From NCBI RefSeq assembly GCF_000783395.1, contig NZ_JSFK01000043.1, positions 1-52,262 of the forward strand: a stretch of DNA of 52,262 nucleotides, read 5' to 3'. The stretch comes from Pseudomonas chlororaphis. GTDB lineage: Bacteria > Pseudomonadota > Gammaproteobacteria > Pseudomonadales > Pseudomonadaceae. Shown here piece after piece: positions 25,343 to 34,020 of the stretch. Position 1 is the first letter of the stretch. Each line of letters starts with the position of its first letter. Position numbers and translations under genes: made by a program. The notes beneath the pieces are model-generated. The model had not been told where the DNA came from. It saw nothing but the letters and a program-made list of their open reading frames with translations, and ran no database searches.

Positions 25343-26779
25343 ATGCCGCACATTTTGATCGTCGAAGACGAAACAATTATCCGCTCCGCCTTGCGCCGCC
25401 TGCTGGAACGCAACCAGTACCAGGTCAGCGAAGCCGGTTCAGTGCAGGAAGCACAAGAACGCTTCACCATTCCTACGTTCGATCTGATCGTCAGCGATCT
25501 GCGTCTGCCGGGCGCGCCGGGCACCGAGCTGATCAAGCTCGGCCAAGGCACACCGGTGCTGATCATGACCAGTTACGCCAGCCTGCGCTCGGCGGTCGAC
25601 TCGATGAAGATGGGTGCGGTGGACTACATCGCCAAGCCTTTCGACCACGACGAAATGCTCCAGGCTGTCGCGCGGATCCTGCGTGATCGCCAATCGGCCC
25701 CTGCTGCCGGCGAGCCCGTTGCCGTGAAAACGACCAACGGCAGCGGCAAATCCGCGGTCGACAACAGCAACGGCGAGATCGGCATCATCGGCTCCTGCCC
25801 GCCGATGCAGGATCTGTACAGCAAGATCCGCAAAGTCGCGCCGACCGATTCCAATGTGTTGATCCAAGGCGAGTCTGGCACCGGTAAAGAACTGGTGGCC
25901 CGCGCCCTGCACAACCTGTCGAAACGCGCCAAGGCGCCGATGATTTCGGTGAACTGCGCGGCCATTCCGGAAAGCCTGATCGAGTCCGAATTGTTCGGCC
26001 ACGAAAAAGGCGCGTTCACTGGCGCCAGCGCCGGGCGTGCCGGTCTGGTCGAAGCGGCGGACGGCGGCACGTTGTTCCTCGACGAAATCGGTGAGCTGCC
26101 ACTTGAGGCGCAAGCCCGCCTGCTGCGTGTGTTGCAGGAAGGCGAGATTCGCCGGGTCGGCTCGGTGCAGTCGCAGAAAGTCGATGTGCGCCTTATTGCG
26201 GCGACTCACCGGGACTTGAAGAGCCTGGCGAAAATCGGCCAGTTCCGTGAGGACCTTTATTACCGTCTGCACGTCATCGCGCTGAAACTGCCGGCCTTGC
26301 GAGAGCGCGGTGCCGACGTCAATGAGATCGCCACGGCTTTCCTCGCTCGCCAGAGCGCGCGCATCAACCGTACCGACCTTAAGTTTGCTGCGGATGCCGA
26401 ACAGGCGATCCGTCACTATTCCTGGCCTGGTAACGTGCGTGAACTGGAGAACGCGGTCGAGCGCGCAGTAATTCTGAGCGAAAGCCCGGAAATCTCCGCC
26501 GATCTGCTGGGCATCGACATCGAGCTGAGCGATCTGGAAGACGACGAGTTCATCGGTCTGCCGCCGCAAACGGGCGGTAACGCCAGCAACAGCAGCCATG
26601 AGCCGACCGAAGACTTGTCGCTGGAAGACTACTTCCAGCACTTCGTCCTTGAGCATCAGGACCACATGACCGAGACCGAACTGGCGCGCAAACTGGGCGT
26701 CAGCCGTAAATGCCTATGGGAACGCCGTCAGCGTCTGGGCATTCCTCGGCGCAAGACCGGGGTCGCCAGCGAGAGCTGA
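25343..26779 (+). CDS. cbrB: CbrB sigma54-dependent response regulator
   Basis: A 478-residue NtrC-type activator. The receiver domain has phospho-acceptor D52 and the acidic pocket E8/D9. The AAA+ domain has Walker A GESGTGKE (176-183), the sigma54-contact GAFTGA (223-228) and Walker B LFLDEIG. A C-terminal Fis-type HTH (MTETELARKLGVSRKCLWERRQRLG) follows. All parts are intact. It is phosphorylated by CbrA and activates crcZ immediately downstream. It starts 22 bases after the cbrA stop. Confidence 0.97.
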   Translation: MPHILIVEDETIIRSALRRLLERNQYQVSEAGSVQEAQERFTIPTFDLIVSDLRLPGAPGTELIKLGQGTPVLIMTSYASLRSAVDSMKMGAVDYIAKPFDHDEMLQAVARILRDRQSAPAAGEPVAVKTTNGSGKSAVDNSNGEIGIIGSCPPMQDLYSKIRKVAPTDSNVLIQGESGTGKELVARALHNLSKRAKAPMISVNCAAIPESLIESELFGHEKGAFTGASAGRAGLVEAADGGTLFLDEIGELPLEAQARLLRVLQEGEIRRVGSVQSQKVDVRLIAATHRDLKSLAKIGQFREDLYYRLHVIALKLPALRERGADVNEIATAFLARQSARINRTDLKFAADAEQAIRHYSWPGNVRELENAVERAVILSESPEISADLLGIDIELSDLEDDEFIGLPPQTGGNASNSSHEPTEDLSLEDYFQHFVLEHQDHMTETELARKLGVSRKCLWERRQRLGIPRRKTGVASES

Positions 26780-26780
26780 A

Positions 26781-26807
26781 CGTTACCTGTCGAGTGTGCA
26801 GGTAACG
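26781..26807. promoter_or_regulatory. Possible accessory CbrB half-site pair
   Basis: CGTTAC (26781-26786) and GTAACG (26802-26807) form an inverted pair with a 15-base spacer, one base off the spacing of the main site at 26827-26852. Inference only; it also could be a simple hairpin after cbrB. Confidence 0.4.
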
Positions 26808-26826
26808 CTTGAGGATGTGAAAAAAC

Positions 26827-26852
26827 TGTTACCTCAGTCCTTTCACGTAACA
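26827..26852. promoter_or_regulatory. CbrB upstream activating sequence for crcZ
   Basis: An exact TGTTAC-N14-GTAACA palindrome, the form described for CbrB binding sites in Pseudomonas as I recall it. It lies about 100 bases upstream of the sigma54 promoter, an ordinary distance for an enhancer site. Confidence 0.8.
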
Positions 26853-26854
26853 GA

Positions 26855-26892
26855 AGCCGGGGTTATCGGTAACGAAACCCCGGCTTTTTTTC
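26855..26892 (+). terminator. cbrB terminator
   Basis: A 10-base-pair stem AGCCGGGGTT / AACCCCGGCT (11-base loop) followed by a run of T residues, 75 bases after the cbrB stop. It separates cbrAB from crcZ transcription. Confidence 0.9.
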
Positions 26893-26950
26893 GCCCCGAG
26901 AAAACGGTTATATCAACCTAACCCCTTGTTTTATTGGGTTTCGCAAAAGT

Positions 26951-26966
26951 TGGCACGGCCCCTGCT
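26951..26966 (+). promoter_or_regulatory. Sigma54 promoter of crcZ
   Basis: TGGCAC (26951-26956) and TGCT (26963-26966) give the invariant GG-N10-GC spacing of -24/-12 elements. The predicted start is at about 26977. CbrB bound at 26827-26852 would activate it. Confidence 0.88.
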
Positions 26967-26976
26967 ATATGTTTGG

Positions 26977-27345
26977 TACAAGAACAATAACAAGCAATGC
27001 ACAAGACAATAAAAATAAGACGAATCGACTCACGCACAATAAAAACAAGACGGCGAGAGGCGCAGCTAACTGATTCTTTTGGAGAGGCGTTGTATTTGGG
27101 GCTTGCCCCACGACCAGGCCGAGAACAACAAAAACTGTCCTAAGACAGAGCCTGTACTGGTTGGATCGAGAGATCACTGCAATTCAGCGACCAAAGCAAT
27201 CCGTTTGCTCTTGGCTCCCGATTGGGAGGGTCACGAAGGAAAAGCTTCGTGGCGAGGGCACTCAACAAAAACAAGAAGCCCGAATCAATAATAAAAAGAG
27301 CACGCAACTACTTCTTGGGGAGCTTCGGCTCCCCTTGTAGTTTCT
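26977..27345 (+). ncRNA. crcZ: CrcZ small RNA
   Basis: About 370 bases between cbrB and pcnB, the conserved crcZ position. It holds at least five A-rich CA motifs of the AANAANAA type: AGAACAATAACAAG (26981-26994), CAATAAAAATAAGA (27006-27019), CAATAAAAACAAGA (27039-27052), AACAACAAAAAC and CAACAAAAACAAGAAG near 27125 and 27265, and AATAATAAAAAGAG at 27287. These bind Hfq with Crc, removing them from target mRNAs when poor carbon sources activate CbrB. The ends are predicted from the promoter and terminator. Confidence 0.93.
27305..27345 (+). terminator. crcZ terminator
   Basis: Stem GGGGAGC-TTCG-GCTCCCC (27317-27334), extended by AACTAC / GTAGTT arms and followed by TTTCT. The UUCG-type tetraloop makes it very stable, although the T-tract is short. 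Confidence 0.8.
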
Positions 27346-27443
27346 CCTCCCCGGCAAAATCCCCCATTTTTATCGCGCGCGATGCCTGTAGCCTGCGGCT
27401 TGCAGCTCAAATCGGCCGTGTCCTACACCATCCCCCGACTAAA

Positions 27444-27452
27444 TGCTAGAAT
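27444..27452 (+). promoter_or_regulatory. Candidate pcnB promoter, extended -10
   Basis: TGC-TAGAAT is an extended -10 element with no convincing -35, 61 bases before the pcnB ATG and downstream of the crcZ terminator. Confidence 0.5.
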
Positions 27453-27513
27453 CTGCGCCCATCATGCGGTCATTCTTTGGTATGGCCGAACATTCCTTCA
27501 AACAGTGCATCCC

Positions 27514-28917
27514 ATGCTGAAGAAGTTGTTCCAGTCATTCCGAACTCCCGTGCGTCGTACGCAACACATCCGCAGCACCCCTGAAGTGCTCAACAGCGGT
27601 CAACATTCGCTGCAGAAAACGCAGTTCAGCCGCTATGCGGTGAATATCGTCGAACGCCTGCAAGGTGCCGGTTACCAGGCTTATCTGGTCGGCGGTTGCG
27701 TGCGTGACATGCTGCTGGGCATCACGCCCAAGGACTTCGACGTCGCCACCAGCGCCACGCCTGAGCAAGTCCGCGCGGAATTCCGCAATGCGCGGATTAT
27801 CGGTCGACGCTTCAAACTGGTGCATATCCATTTCGGTCGCGAAATCATCGAAGTCGCGACTTTCCGCGCCAATCACCCGGTCAACGAAGACGACGAAGAC
27901 AGCAACCAGTCTTCGCGTAACGAAAGCGGGCGAATTCTGCGCGACAACGTTTACGGCACTCTGGAAGAAGACGCGCAACGCCGCGACTTCACCATCAACG
28001 CCCTGTATTACGATCCGGTCAGCGAGCGCATCCTCGACTACGCAAACGGCGTACACGACATTCGCAATCACCTGATCCGCCTGATCGGCGATCCGAAGCA
28101 GCGCTATCAGGAAGACCCGGTGCGCATGCTGCGCGCCGTGCGTTTCGCCGCCAAGCTCAACTTCGGCATCGAGAAGCACACCGTGCAGCCGATCCGTGAA
28201 CTGGCGCCGATGCTGCGCGAGATCCCGTCGGCGCGTCTGTTCGAAGAAGTGCTCAAGCTGTTCCTCTCGGGCCACGGCGCGATCACCTTCGAAATGCTGG
28301 TCGATCTGCAACTGTTCGCCCCGCTGTTCCCGGCCAGTGCCGATGCGCTGGAACACAACCCGGAATACACCCACACATTGATCAGCGAAGCGCTGACCAA
28401 CACTGACCTGCGCATCAAGCAGAACAAACCGGTGACCCCGGCGTTCCTGTTTGCCGCGCTGCTGTGGCCTGCTCTGCCGGCCCGCGTATTGCGCCTGCAA
28501 GAACGTGGCATGCCGCCGATTCCGGCGATGCAGGAAGGCGCCCACGAGCTGATCGCCGAACAGTGCCAGCGCATTGCGATTCCAAAACGCTTCACCATGC
28601 CGATCCGCGAGATCTGGGACATGCAGGAACGTTTGCCACGCCGCAGCGGCAAACGTGCCGACCTGTTGCTGGATAATCCGCGATTCCGTGCCGGTTACGA
28701 CTTCCTGTTACTGCGTGAAAGCGCTGGCGAGGAAACGGATGGCCTGGGCGAATGGTGGACGGACTATCAGGACGCCAACGACAGTGAACGTCGCGACATG
28801 ATCCGCGACCTCAGCGGTAAAGGTGATGACGCCAGCGGTGCTCCGCGCAAACGTCGCCGCAGCAGCGGTTCCAAGCGCAAACGCGCCGGCGCACCGAGCG
28901 CTTCGACCGGCGAGTAA
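27514..28917 (+). CDS. pcnB: Poly(A) polymerase I
   Basis: A 467-residue nucleotidyltransferase that adds 3' poly(A) tails and so promotes RNA decay, including of small RNAs. The head domain has LVGGCVRDMLLG with the metal-binding pair in DFDVAT, followed by RRDFTINAL and the RMLRAVRFAAKL neck. The C-terminus is strongly basic (KRRRSSGSKRKRAG), which distinguishes poly(A) polymerase from CCA-adding enzyme. The start at 27514 (MLKKLFQ) is the family start. folK follows at once. Confidence 0.95.
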   Translation: MLKKLFQSFRTPVRRTQHIRSTPEVLNSGQHSLQKTQFSRYAVNIVERLQGAGYQAYLVGGCVRDMLLGITPKDFDVATSATPEQVRAEFRNARIIGRRFKLVHIHFGREIIEVATFRANHPVNEDDEDSNQSSRNESGRILRDNVYGTLEEDAQRRDFTINALYYDPVSERILDYANGVHDIRNHLIRLIGDPKQRYQEDPVRMLRAVRFAAKLNFGIEKHTVQPIRELAPMLREIPSARLFEEVLKLFLSGHGAITFEMLVDLQLFAPLFPASADALEHNPEYTHTLISEALTNTDLRIKQNKPVTPAFLFAALLWPALPARVLRLQERGMPPIPAMQEGAHELIAEQCQRIAIPKRFTMPIREIWDMQERLPRRSGKRADLLLDNPRFRAGYDFLLLRESAGEETDGLGEWWTDYQDANDSERRDMIRDLSGKGDDASGAPRKRRRSSGSKRKRAGAPSASTGE

Positions 28918-28921
28918 AGGC

Positions 28922-29407
28922 ATGGAACGCATCTACATCGGCATGGGCAGCAACCTCGCGGACCCGGCCGAACAATTGCGCAGCGCCATCGAGGCGCTGG
29001 GGCAATTGCCGCAGACTACACTCGCTGGCGTTTCCGCCTTCTATCAAAGCGATTCTCTGTTGCCAGGCCAACCGCGTTACACCAACGCGGTGGCGGCGCT
29101 CGACAGTTCGCTCGCACCGCTTGGACTGCTCGATGCGCTGCAAGCGATCGAGAACGACCAGGGCCGCGAACGCCTCGAACGCTGGGGCCCGCGTACGCTG
29201 GATCTGGACATTCTGCTGTTCGGTGATCGACTGATCGATGAGCCACGCCTGAAAGTCCCGCATTACCAGATTCAGGAACGCGCGTTTGTTCTGTATCCCC
29301 TTGCCGAACTGGCCCCGCAGGATTTGCGTCTTGCCGACGGTCGCAGCCTTCCCGACCTGCTGGCAGCCTGCCCGTTCGTCGGCCTGGAACGCCTCCCCCA
29401 CGCCTGA
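28922..29407 (+). CDS. folK: 2-amino-4-hydroxy-6-hydroxymethyldihydropteridine pyrophosphokinase
   Basis: A 161-residue HPPK enzyme of folate synthesis that transfers pyrophosphate from ATP to the pterin. The signature RWGPRTLDLDILLFGD is complete, with the two metal-binding Asp in DLDI. GMGSN at the N-terminus is typical. The ATG at 28922 lies 4 bases after the pcnB stop and is preceded by AAAGG. It belongs to the pcnB-folK-panBC neighbourhood seen widely in gammaproteobacteria. Confidence 0.95.
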   Translation: MERIYIGMGSNLADPAEQLRSAIEALGQLPQTTLAGVSAFYQSDSLLPGQPRYTNAVAALDSSLAPLGLLDALQAIENDQGRERLERWGPRTLDLDILLFGDRLIDEPRLKVPHYQIQERAFVLYPLAELAPQDLRLADGRSLPDLLAACPFVGLERLPHA

Positions 29408-29414
29408 CATAAAT

Positions 29415-29499
29415 CCCTTGTAGGAGCTGCGGAACGCTGCGATCTTTTGATCTTCAAACCAAGATCAAAAGATCGCAGCGTTCCGCAGCTCCTACAGGG
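29415..29499. repeat. REP-like inverted repeat of a second class
   Basis: Arms of about 38 bases, near-perfect (one extra T), based on GTAGGAGCTGCGGAACGCTG and GCGATCTTTTGATCTT, with a loop of about 6 bases. The sequence differs from the TGTGGGAGCGAG class elsewhere here. It lies 7 bases after folK and could also stop transcription. Confidence 0.9.
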
Positions 29500-29794
29500 A
29501 ATAGCGTTTACCCTCAGGATTTTGTCGGACAAAAACCCGTCGAATCAGCCCCGCCGCGCCGCTGAATCGCATCAGTAACGCCGGTAACACTCCCCTCGTA
29601 ACAATGCGGTAACACACGCAATTGACTTCCTGTTGGCTCATCACGACTATAGGCGTCCCGCTGCCGCCAACCCGGCACATACGGGCGCAATCCAGGCCTT
29701 ATAAGCACGACAAAAGAGCGTGCGCCTGAGTAGATGAAGAATCACGCGCGTTACTCGCAGTAGTTTCCAGAGCGCCTGAACGAGGATTTTTTAC
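29500..29794. other. panB upstream region with GTAAC repeats
   Basis: 295 bases before panB. Four GTAAC(A/G) direct repeats start at 29575, 29584, 29598 and 29609. They lie just upstream of TTGACT (29622-29627), which has TATAGG 20 bases later (29648-29653), a poor spacing for a sigma70 promoter. I see no gene in it. Confidence 0.4.
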
Positions 29795-30595
29795 ATGCCA
29801 GCCATCACCCTGACCACGCTCCAGAGCCTCAAGCAGAAAGGTGAAAAGATCACCATGCTGACCTGCTATGACGCGACCTTCGCCCACGCCTGCAACGAGG
29901 CCGGTGTCGAAGTGCTGCTGGTGGGCGACTCCCTCGGCATGGTCCTGCAAGGTCACGACAGCACTTTGCCGGTGACCACCGCAGAAATGGCCTACCACAC
30001 CGCTTGCGTCAAACGCGGCAACAGCGATGCCCTGATCCTCGCCGACCTGCCGTTCATGGCCAACGCCACCCTTGAACAAACCATGACTAACAGCGCCATG
30101 CTGATGCAGGCCGGTGCGCACATGGTCAAGGTCGAAGGTCAGTTGTGGCTGGCCGAGTCGATTCGTCTGCTCGCCGAGCGCGGTGTGCCGGTGTGCGCGC
30201 ACATGGGGTTGACGCCGCAAGCGGTGAACATCCTTGGCGGCTATAAAGTGCAGGGTCGCAACGAGAACCAGGCACGGCAGATGCGCGCTGACGCGATTTC
30301 GCTGGAACAGGCCGGTGCGGCCATGCTGCTGCTGGAATGCGTGCCGAGCGAACTGGCCGCTGAAATCAGCCAGGCGGTGAAGATTCCGGTGATCGGGATC
30401 GGCGCCGGTAACGCCACCGACGGCCAGGTTCTGGTGCTGCACGACATGCTCGGCCTGTCGATCACTGGCCGCGTGCCGAAGTTCGTTAAGAACTTCATGC
30501 ACGGTCAGGACAGCATCCAGTCCGCACTGAAGGCTTACGTCAACGAAGTCAAAGCCACCACGTTCCCTGGCATCGAACACGGATTCTCTGCATGA
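29795..30595 (+). CDS. panB: 3-methyl-2-oxobutanoate hydroxymethyltransferase
   Basis: A 266-residue TIM-barrel enzyme that transfers a hydroxymethyl group from methylene-THF to 2-ketoisovalerate, giving ketopantoate. The metal/substrate motifs VGDSLGMVLQGHDSTLPVT (residues 43-61) and MVKVEG are intact, and the catalytic Glu lies in LECVP. The substrate is the valine precursor made by the ilv genes. GAGG precedes the start by about 9 bases. The stop overlaps the panC start (ATGA). Confidence 0.96.
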   Translation: MPAITLTTLQSLKQKGEKITMLTCYDATFAHACNEAGVEVLLVGDSLGMVLQGHDSTLPVTTAEMAYHTACVKRGNSDALILADLPFMANATLEQTMTNSAMLMQAGAHMVKVEGQLWLAESIRLLAERGVPVCAHMGLTPQAVNILGGYKVQGRNENQARQMRADAISLEQAGAAMLLLECVPSELAAEISQAVKIPVIGIGAGNATDGQVLVLHDMLGLSITGRVPKFVKNFMHGQDSIQSALKAYVNEVKATTFPGIEHGFSA

Positions 30596-31452
30596 ACACC
30601 GTTAAAACCGTACGCGAACTGCGCGCCGCTGTAGCCCGCGCCCGCAGCGAAGGCAAGCGCATCGGCTTCGTGCCGACCATGGGCAACCTGCACAGCGGTC
30701 ACGTCGCACTGATCACCAAAGCCACGCAACGCGTGGATTTCGTGGTCGCGAGCATTTTCGTCAACCCGCTGCAGTTCGGCGCCGGCGAAGACCTCGACAA
30801 GTACCCGCGCACCTTGGCGGCGGATCAGGAAAAACTCCTTGAAGCCGGTTGCTCCCTGCTGTTCGCGCCAACTGTCGAGGAAATGTACCCCGACGGCATG
30901 GCCGGGCAGACTCGGGTCAGCGTGCCGCAATTGTCCGAAGGTCTGTGCGGCGCCAGCCGTCCGGGGCACTTCGAAGGCGTGGCGACCGTGGTCAGCAAAC
31001 TGTTCAACATGGTCCAGCCGGATCTGGCGATTTTCGGCCAGAAGGACTACCAGCAACTGGCGGTAATCCGCGCGCTGGTGCATGACCTGAACATGCCGAT
31101 CCAGATCATCGGTGAGCCGACCGTGCGCGCCGCCGATGGCCTGGCGCTGTCCTCGCGCAATGGTTTCCTCAGCGAAGAACAACGCGCGGTGGCACCGGTG
31201 GTCTATCGCTCGCTGAGTAACATTGCCGAATCGATCAAGCAGGGTGAACGGGATTTCCCGGCGCTGATCAGTGCCCAGTTGCAACAGCTGGAAGCGGCAG
31301 GCCTGCGTCCGGACTATCTGGAAATCCGCCATGCCCTGACCCTGCGTCCGGCGACGGCTGAAGACCGTGATCTGGTGATTCTGGTGGCAGCGTTCCTTGG
31401 CACTACGCGGTTGATCGATAACCTGCACCTGAATCTCGATACGCCGGTTTAA
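30592..31452 (+). CDS. panC: Pantothenate synthetase
   Basis: A 286-residue adenylate-forming enzyme that joins pantoate and beta-alanine with ATP. The HIGH-like motif is in MGNLHSGH (residues 29-36), the phosphate-binding stretch is FGQKDYQQL, and the KMSKS-like loop is LSSRN. The length is normal. Translation is coupled to panB through a 4-base overlap. Confidence 0.97.
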   Translation: MNTVKTVRELRAAVARARSEGKRIGFVPTMGNLHSGHVALITKATQRVDFVVASIFVNPLQFGAGEDLDKYPRTLAADQEKLLEAGCSLLFAPTVEEMYPDGMAGQTRVSVPQLSEGLCGASRPGHFEGVATVVSKLFNMVQPDLAIFGQKDYQQLAVIRALVHDLNMPIQIIGEPTVRAADGLALSSRNGFLSEEQRAVAPVVYRSLSNIAESIKQGERDFPALISAQLQQLEAAGLRPDYLEIRHALTLRPATAEDRDLVILVAAFLGTTRLIDNLHLNLDTPV

Positions 31453-31465
31453 GCCTCACCGATAA

Positions 31466-31568
31466 CCTGTGGGAGTGAGCTTGCTCACGAATACACTCTG
31501 TCAGCTGACGTAAATATCGACTGACATGACGCCTTCGCGAGCAAGCTCGCTCCCACAGGTTTTTTTTG
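31466..31568. repeat. REP doublet followed by T-run
   Basis: Inverted copies of TGTGGGAGTGAGCTTGCTC / GAGCAAGCTCGCTCCCACA (31466-31559) directly followed by a T-run on the plus strand. This REP pair could serve as the terminator of panBC. Confidence 0.85.
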
Positions 31569-31658
31569 TGTTTTAAAGATCTGGTTTCAGCTGTATTGCC
31601 GCCTTAAAAGCCTTCGGGCACACTGCCCGCCGTTCGATGCCAAACCGGGAAAACCCTC

Positions 31659-32039
31659 ATGCACGCGATCATGCTCAAGGCCAAACTGCACCGCGCCGAA
31701 GTCACTCATGCGGTGCTCGATTACGAAGGTTCGTGCGCCATCGATGGCGAATGGCTGGACTTGTCCGGCATCCGTGAATACGAGCAGATCCAGATTTATA
31801 ACGTCGACAACGGCGAGCGTTTCACCACCTACGCGATTCGTGGTGAAGAGGGTTCGCGGATGATCTCCGTCAACGGCGCCGCTGCGCACAAGGCCAAGGT
31901 CGGCGACCGCGTGATCATTTGTGCCTACGCCCATTACAGCGAAGCCGAGCTGGTCAATTTCAAGCCGCGCATGCTTTACATGGCGCCGGGCAATGAGCTG
32001 AGCCACACCAGCAACGCCATCCCGGTTCAGCTCGCCTGA
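31659..32039 (+). CDS. panD: Aspartate 1-decarboxylase
   Basis: A 126-residue pro-enzyme that makes beta-alanine from aspartate for pantothenate. It self-cleaves at Gly24-Ser25 (DYEGSCAID) to leave a pyruvoyl cofactor; the site, Lys9 and Tyr/Arg residues around it are intact. It follows panBC but is separated by a REP doublet and 206 bases, so it is probably transcribed independently. Confidence 0.96.
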   Translation: MHAIMLKAKLHRAEVTHAVLDYEGSCAIDGEWLDLSGIREYEQIQIYNVDNGERFTTYAIRGEEGSRMISVNGAAAHKAKVGDRVIICAYAHYSEAELVNFKPRMLYMAPGNELSHTSNAIPVQLA

Positions 32040-32267
32040 TCCCGATTTTGCCTACCTCCTCCGTTTGTCGGCCAGTTCCCGGTCTGGATGTTAAAAAAGT
32101 ACAGGGATCTGGTCAGACAAAGTCAAGACAGAACGCAGCGCGAGGTTTACTGTATTCGCCCTGTGTCCGGAAATCGTGTCGACGCAGTTGATCCCATGCC
32201 CAAACAGGGCGTGCCGGGTCTGTTCAGTGTTCAAAAGGCCGTTCAAGTAAAAAGGAAAACCGCAGCG

Positions 32268-33932
32268 ATGGCGTATTACCTCACTCCTCAAGACGTTACC
32301 GCTCTGCCCGCCTGGCAAGCGTTGAAAGATCACCGCCAAGCCATGCAGGATTTCAGCATGCGCGAAGCCTTCAACGCCGATCCGCAGCGCTTCAACCAGT
32401 TCACCCTCAGCAGCTGCGGACTGTTTCTCGATTATTCGAAGAATTTGATCAACGCCCAGACCCGCAACCTGCTGGTCGGTCTGGCCAATGAAGTCGATCT
32501 CAAGGGCGCGATCAAAGCGCTGTTTGAAGGCGAAATCGTCAACACTTCCGAAGGCCGCCCGGCGCTGCACACCGCCCTGCGCCGCCCGGTAGGCGACAAA
32601 CTGTCGGTCAACGGCGTCAACGTGATGCCGGAAGTCCACAAGGTTTTGAACCAGATCACCGATCTGGTTGGCCGCATTCATGACGGTCTGTGGCGTGGTT
32701 ACACCGAAAAGCCGATCACTGATGTGGTAAACATCGGCATCGGTGGCTCGTTCCTCGGCCCTGAGCTGGTTTCAGAAGCGTTGCTGTCGTACGCGCAGAA
32801 AGGCGTGCGTTGCCATTATCTGGCGAACATCGACGGCAGTGAATTCCACGAGCTGACGCAAAAGCTGCGCGCCGAGACCACGCTGTTCATCGTTTCGTCG
32901 AAGTCGTTCAACACCCTCGAAACCCTGAAGAACGCTCAGGCTGCTCGTGCCTGGTACCTGGCGCAGGGCGGTTCGGAAGCCGAGTTGTATCGTCACTTCA
33001 TCGCTGTATCGAGCAACAACGCAGCGGCTGTGGCGTTCGGTATCCGCGAAGAAAACATCTTCCCGATGTGGGACTGGGTCGGCGGTCGTTACTCGCTGTG
33101 GTCGGCCATCGGTTTGCCGATCGCCCTGGCCATCGGCATGTCCAACTTCAAGGAATTGCTGTCCGGGGCTTACACCATGGACCAGCATTTCCAGACCGCG
33201 CCGTTCGAACAGAACATGCCGGTGCTGCTGGCCCTGCTCGGCGTGTGGTACGGCAACTTCTGGGGTGCGCAAAGCCACGCGATCCTGCCGTACGACCATT
33301 ACCTGCGCAACATCACCAAGCACTTGCAACAGCTGGACATGGAATCCAACGGCAAGAGCGTGCGTCAGGACGGCACGCCGGTGTCGACCGATACCGGTCC
33401 GGTGATCTGGGGCGGCGTCGGCTGCAACGGTCAGCACGCTTACCACCAGTTGCTGCATCAAGGTTCGCAGTTGATCCCGGCCGACTTCATCGTGCCGATC
33501 GTCAGCTTCAACCCGGTTTCCGACCACCATCAGTGGCTGTACGCCAACTGCCTGTCGCAGAGCCAGGCACTGATGCTCGGCAAGACCCTGCCGGAAGCCG
33601 AGCAGGAACTGCGCGACAAAGGCATGAGCGAAGCAGAAGTGCACAAACTCGCACCGCACAAGGTGATCCCGGGCAACCGTCCGAGCAACACCATCGTGGT
33701 CGAGCGCATCAGCCCGCGCCGTCTCGGCGCACTGGTGGCGATGTATGAACACAAAGTGTTCGTGCAAAGCGTGGTCTGGGGCATCAACGCCTTTGACCAG
33801 TGGGGCGTTGAGTTGGGCAAGGAACTGGGTAAAGGCGTTTACAACCGTCTGGTCGGCAGCGATGAAACCACTGCTGATGATCCGTCTACCCAAGGCCTGA
33901 TCAACTACTTCCGCGGTCGTCACCGCGGTTGA
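32268..33932 (+). CDS. pgi: Glucose-6-phosphate isomerase
   Basis: A 554-residue enzyme interconverting glucose 6-phosphate and fructose 6-phosphate. The sugar-phosphate motifs GIGGSFLGPELV and SSKSFNTLET, the GGRYSLWS region and the C-terminal Lys in INAFDQWGVELGK are all present. In Pseudomonas, which lacks 6-phosphofructokinase, it serves gluconeogenesis and recycling into the Entner-Doudoroff route. The start at 32268 (MAYYLT) follows AAAAAGGA, with wide spacing. Confidence 0.96.
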   Translation: MAYYLTPQDVTALPAWQALKDHRQAMQDFSMREAFNADPQRFNQFTLSSCGLFLDYSKNLINAQTRNLLVGLANEVDLKGAIKALFEGEIVNTSEGRPALHTALRRPVGDKLSVNGVNVMPEVHKVLNQITDLVGRIHDGLWRGYTEKPITDVVNIGIGGSFLGPELVSEALLSYAQKGVRCHYLANIDGSEFHELTQKLRAETTLFIVSSKSFNTLETLKNAQAARAWYLAQGGSEAELYRHFIAVSSNNAAAVAFGIREENIFPMWDWVGGRYSLWSAIGLPIALAIGMSNFKELLSGAYTMDQHFQTAPFEQNMPVLLALLGVWYGNFWGAQSHAILPYDHYLRNITKHLQQLDMESNGKSVRQDGTPVSTDTGPVIWGGVGCNGQHAYHQLLHQGSQLIPADFIVPIVSFNPVSDHHQWLYANCLSQSQALMLGKTLPEAEQELRDKGMSEAEVHKLAPHKVIPGNRPSNTIVVERISPRRLGALVAMYEHKVFVQSVVWGINAFDQWGVELGKELGKGVYNRLVGSDETTADDPSTQGLINYFRGRHRG

Positions 33933-33949
33933 TCTGTTGCTTGATAGAG

Positions 33950-33976
33950 AGCCCCTGAAGTTCAGGGGCTTTTTTT
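33950..33976 (+). terminator. pgi terminator
   Basis: Stem AGCCCCTGAA / TTCAGGGGCT with a single-base loop centre, followed by seven T residues, 18 bases after the pgi stop. Confidence 0.93.
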
Positions 33977-34020
33977 CGTCTGGCGTTTGGCGTGGATTTC
34001 GCGGTGACAGCCAAATCGCT

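Noticed and set aside
26965..27177. A 70-codon minus-strand frame in the cbrB-pcnB gap
   Set aside because: It is antisense to CrcZ, has no ribosome-binding site and the region is explained by the sRNA.
29492..29708. Two overlapping minus-strand frames between folK and panB
   Set aside because: They begin in the panB upstream region, carry no domain and are crossed by the repeats; the region is treated as regulatory.
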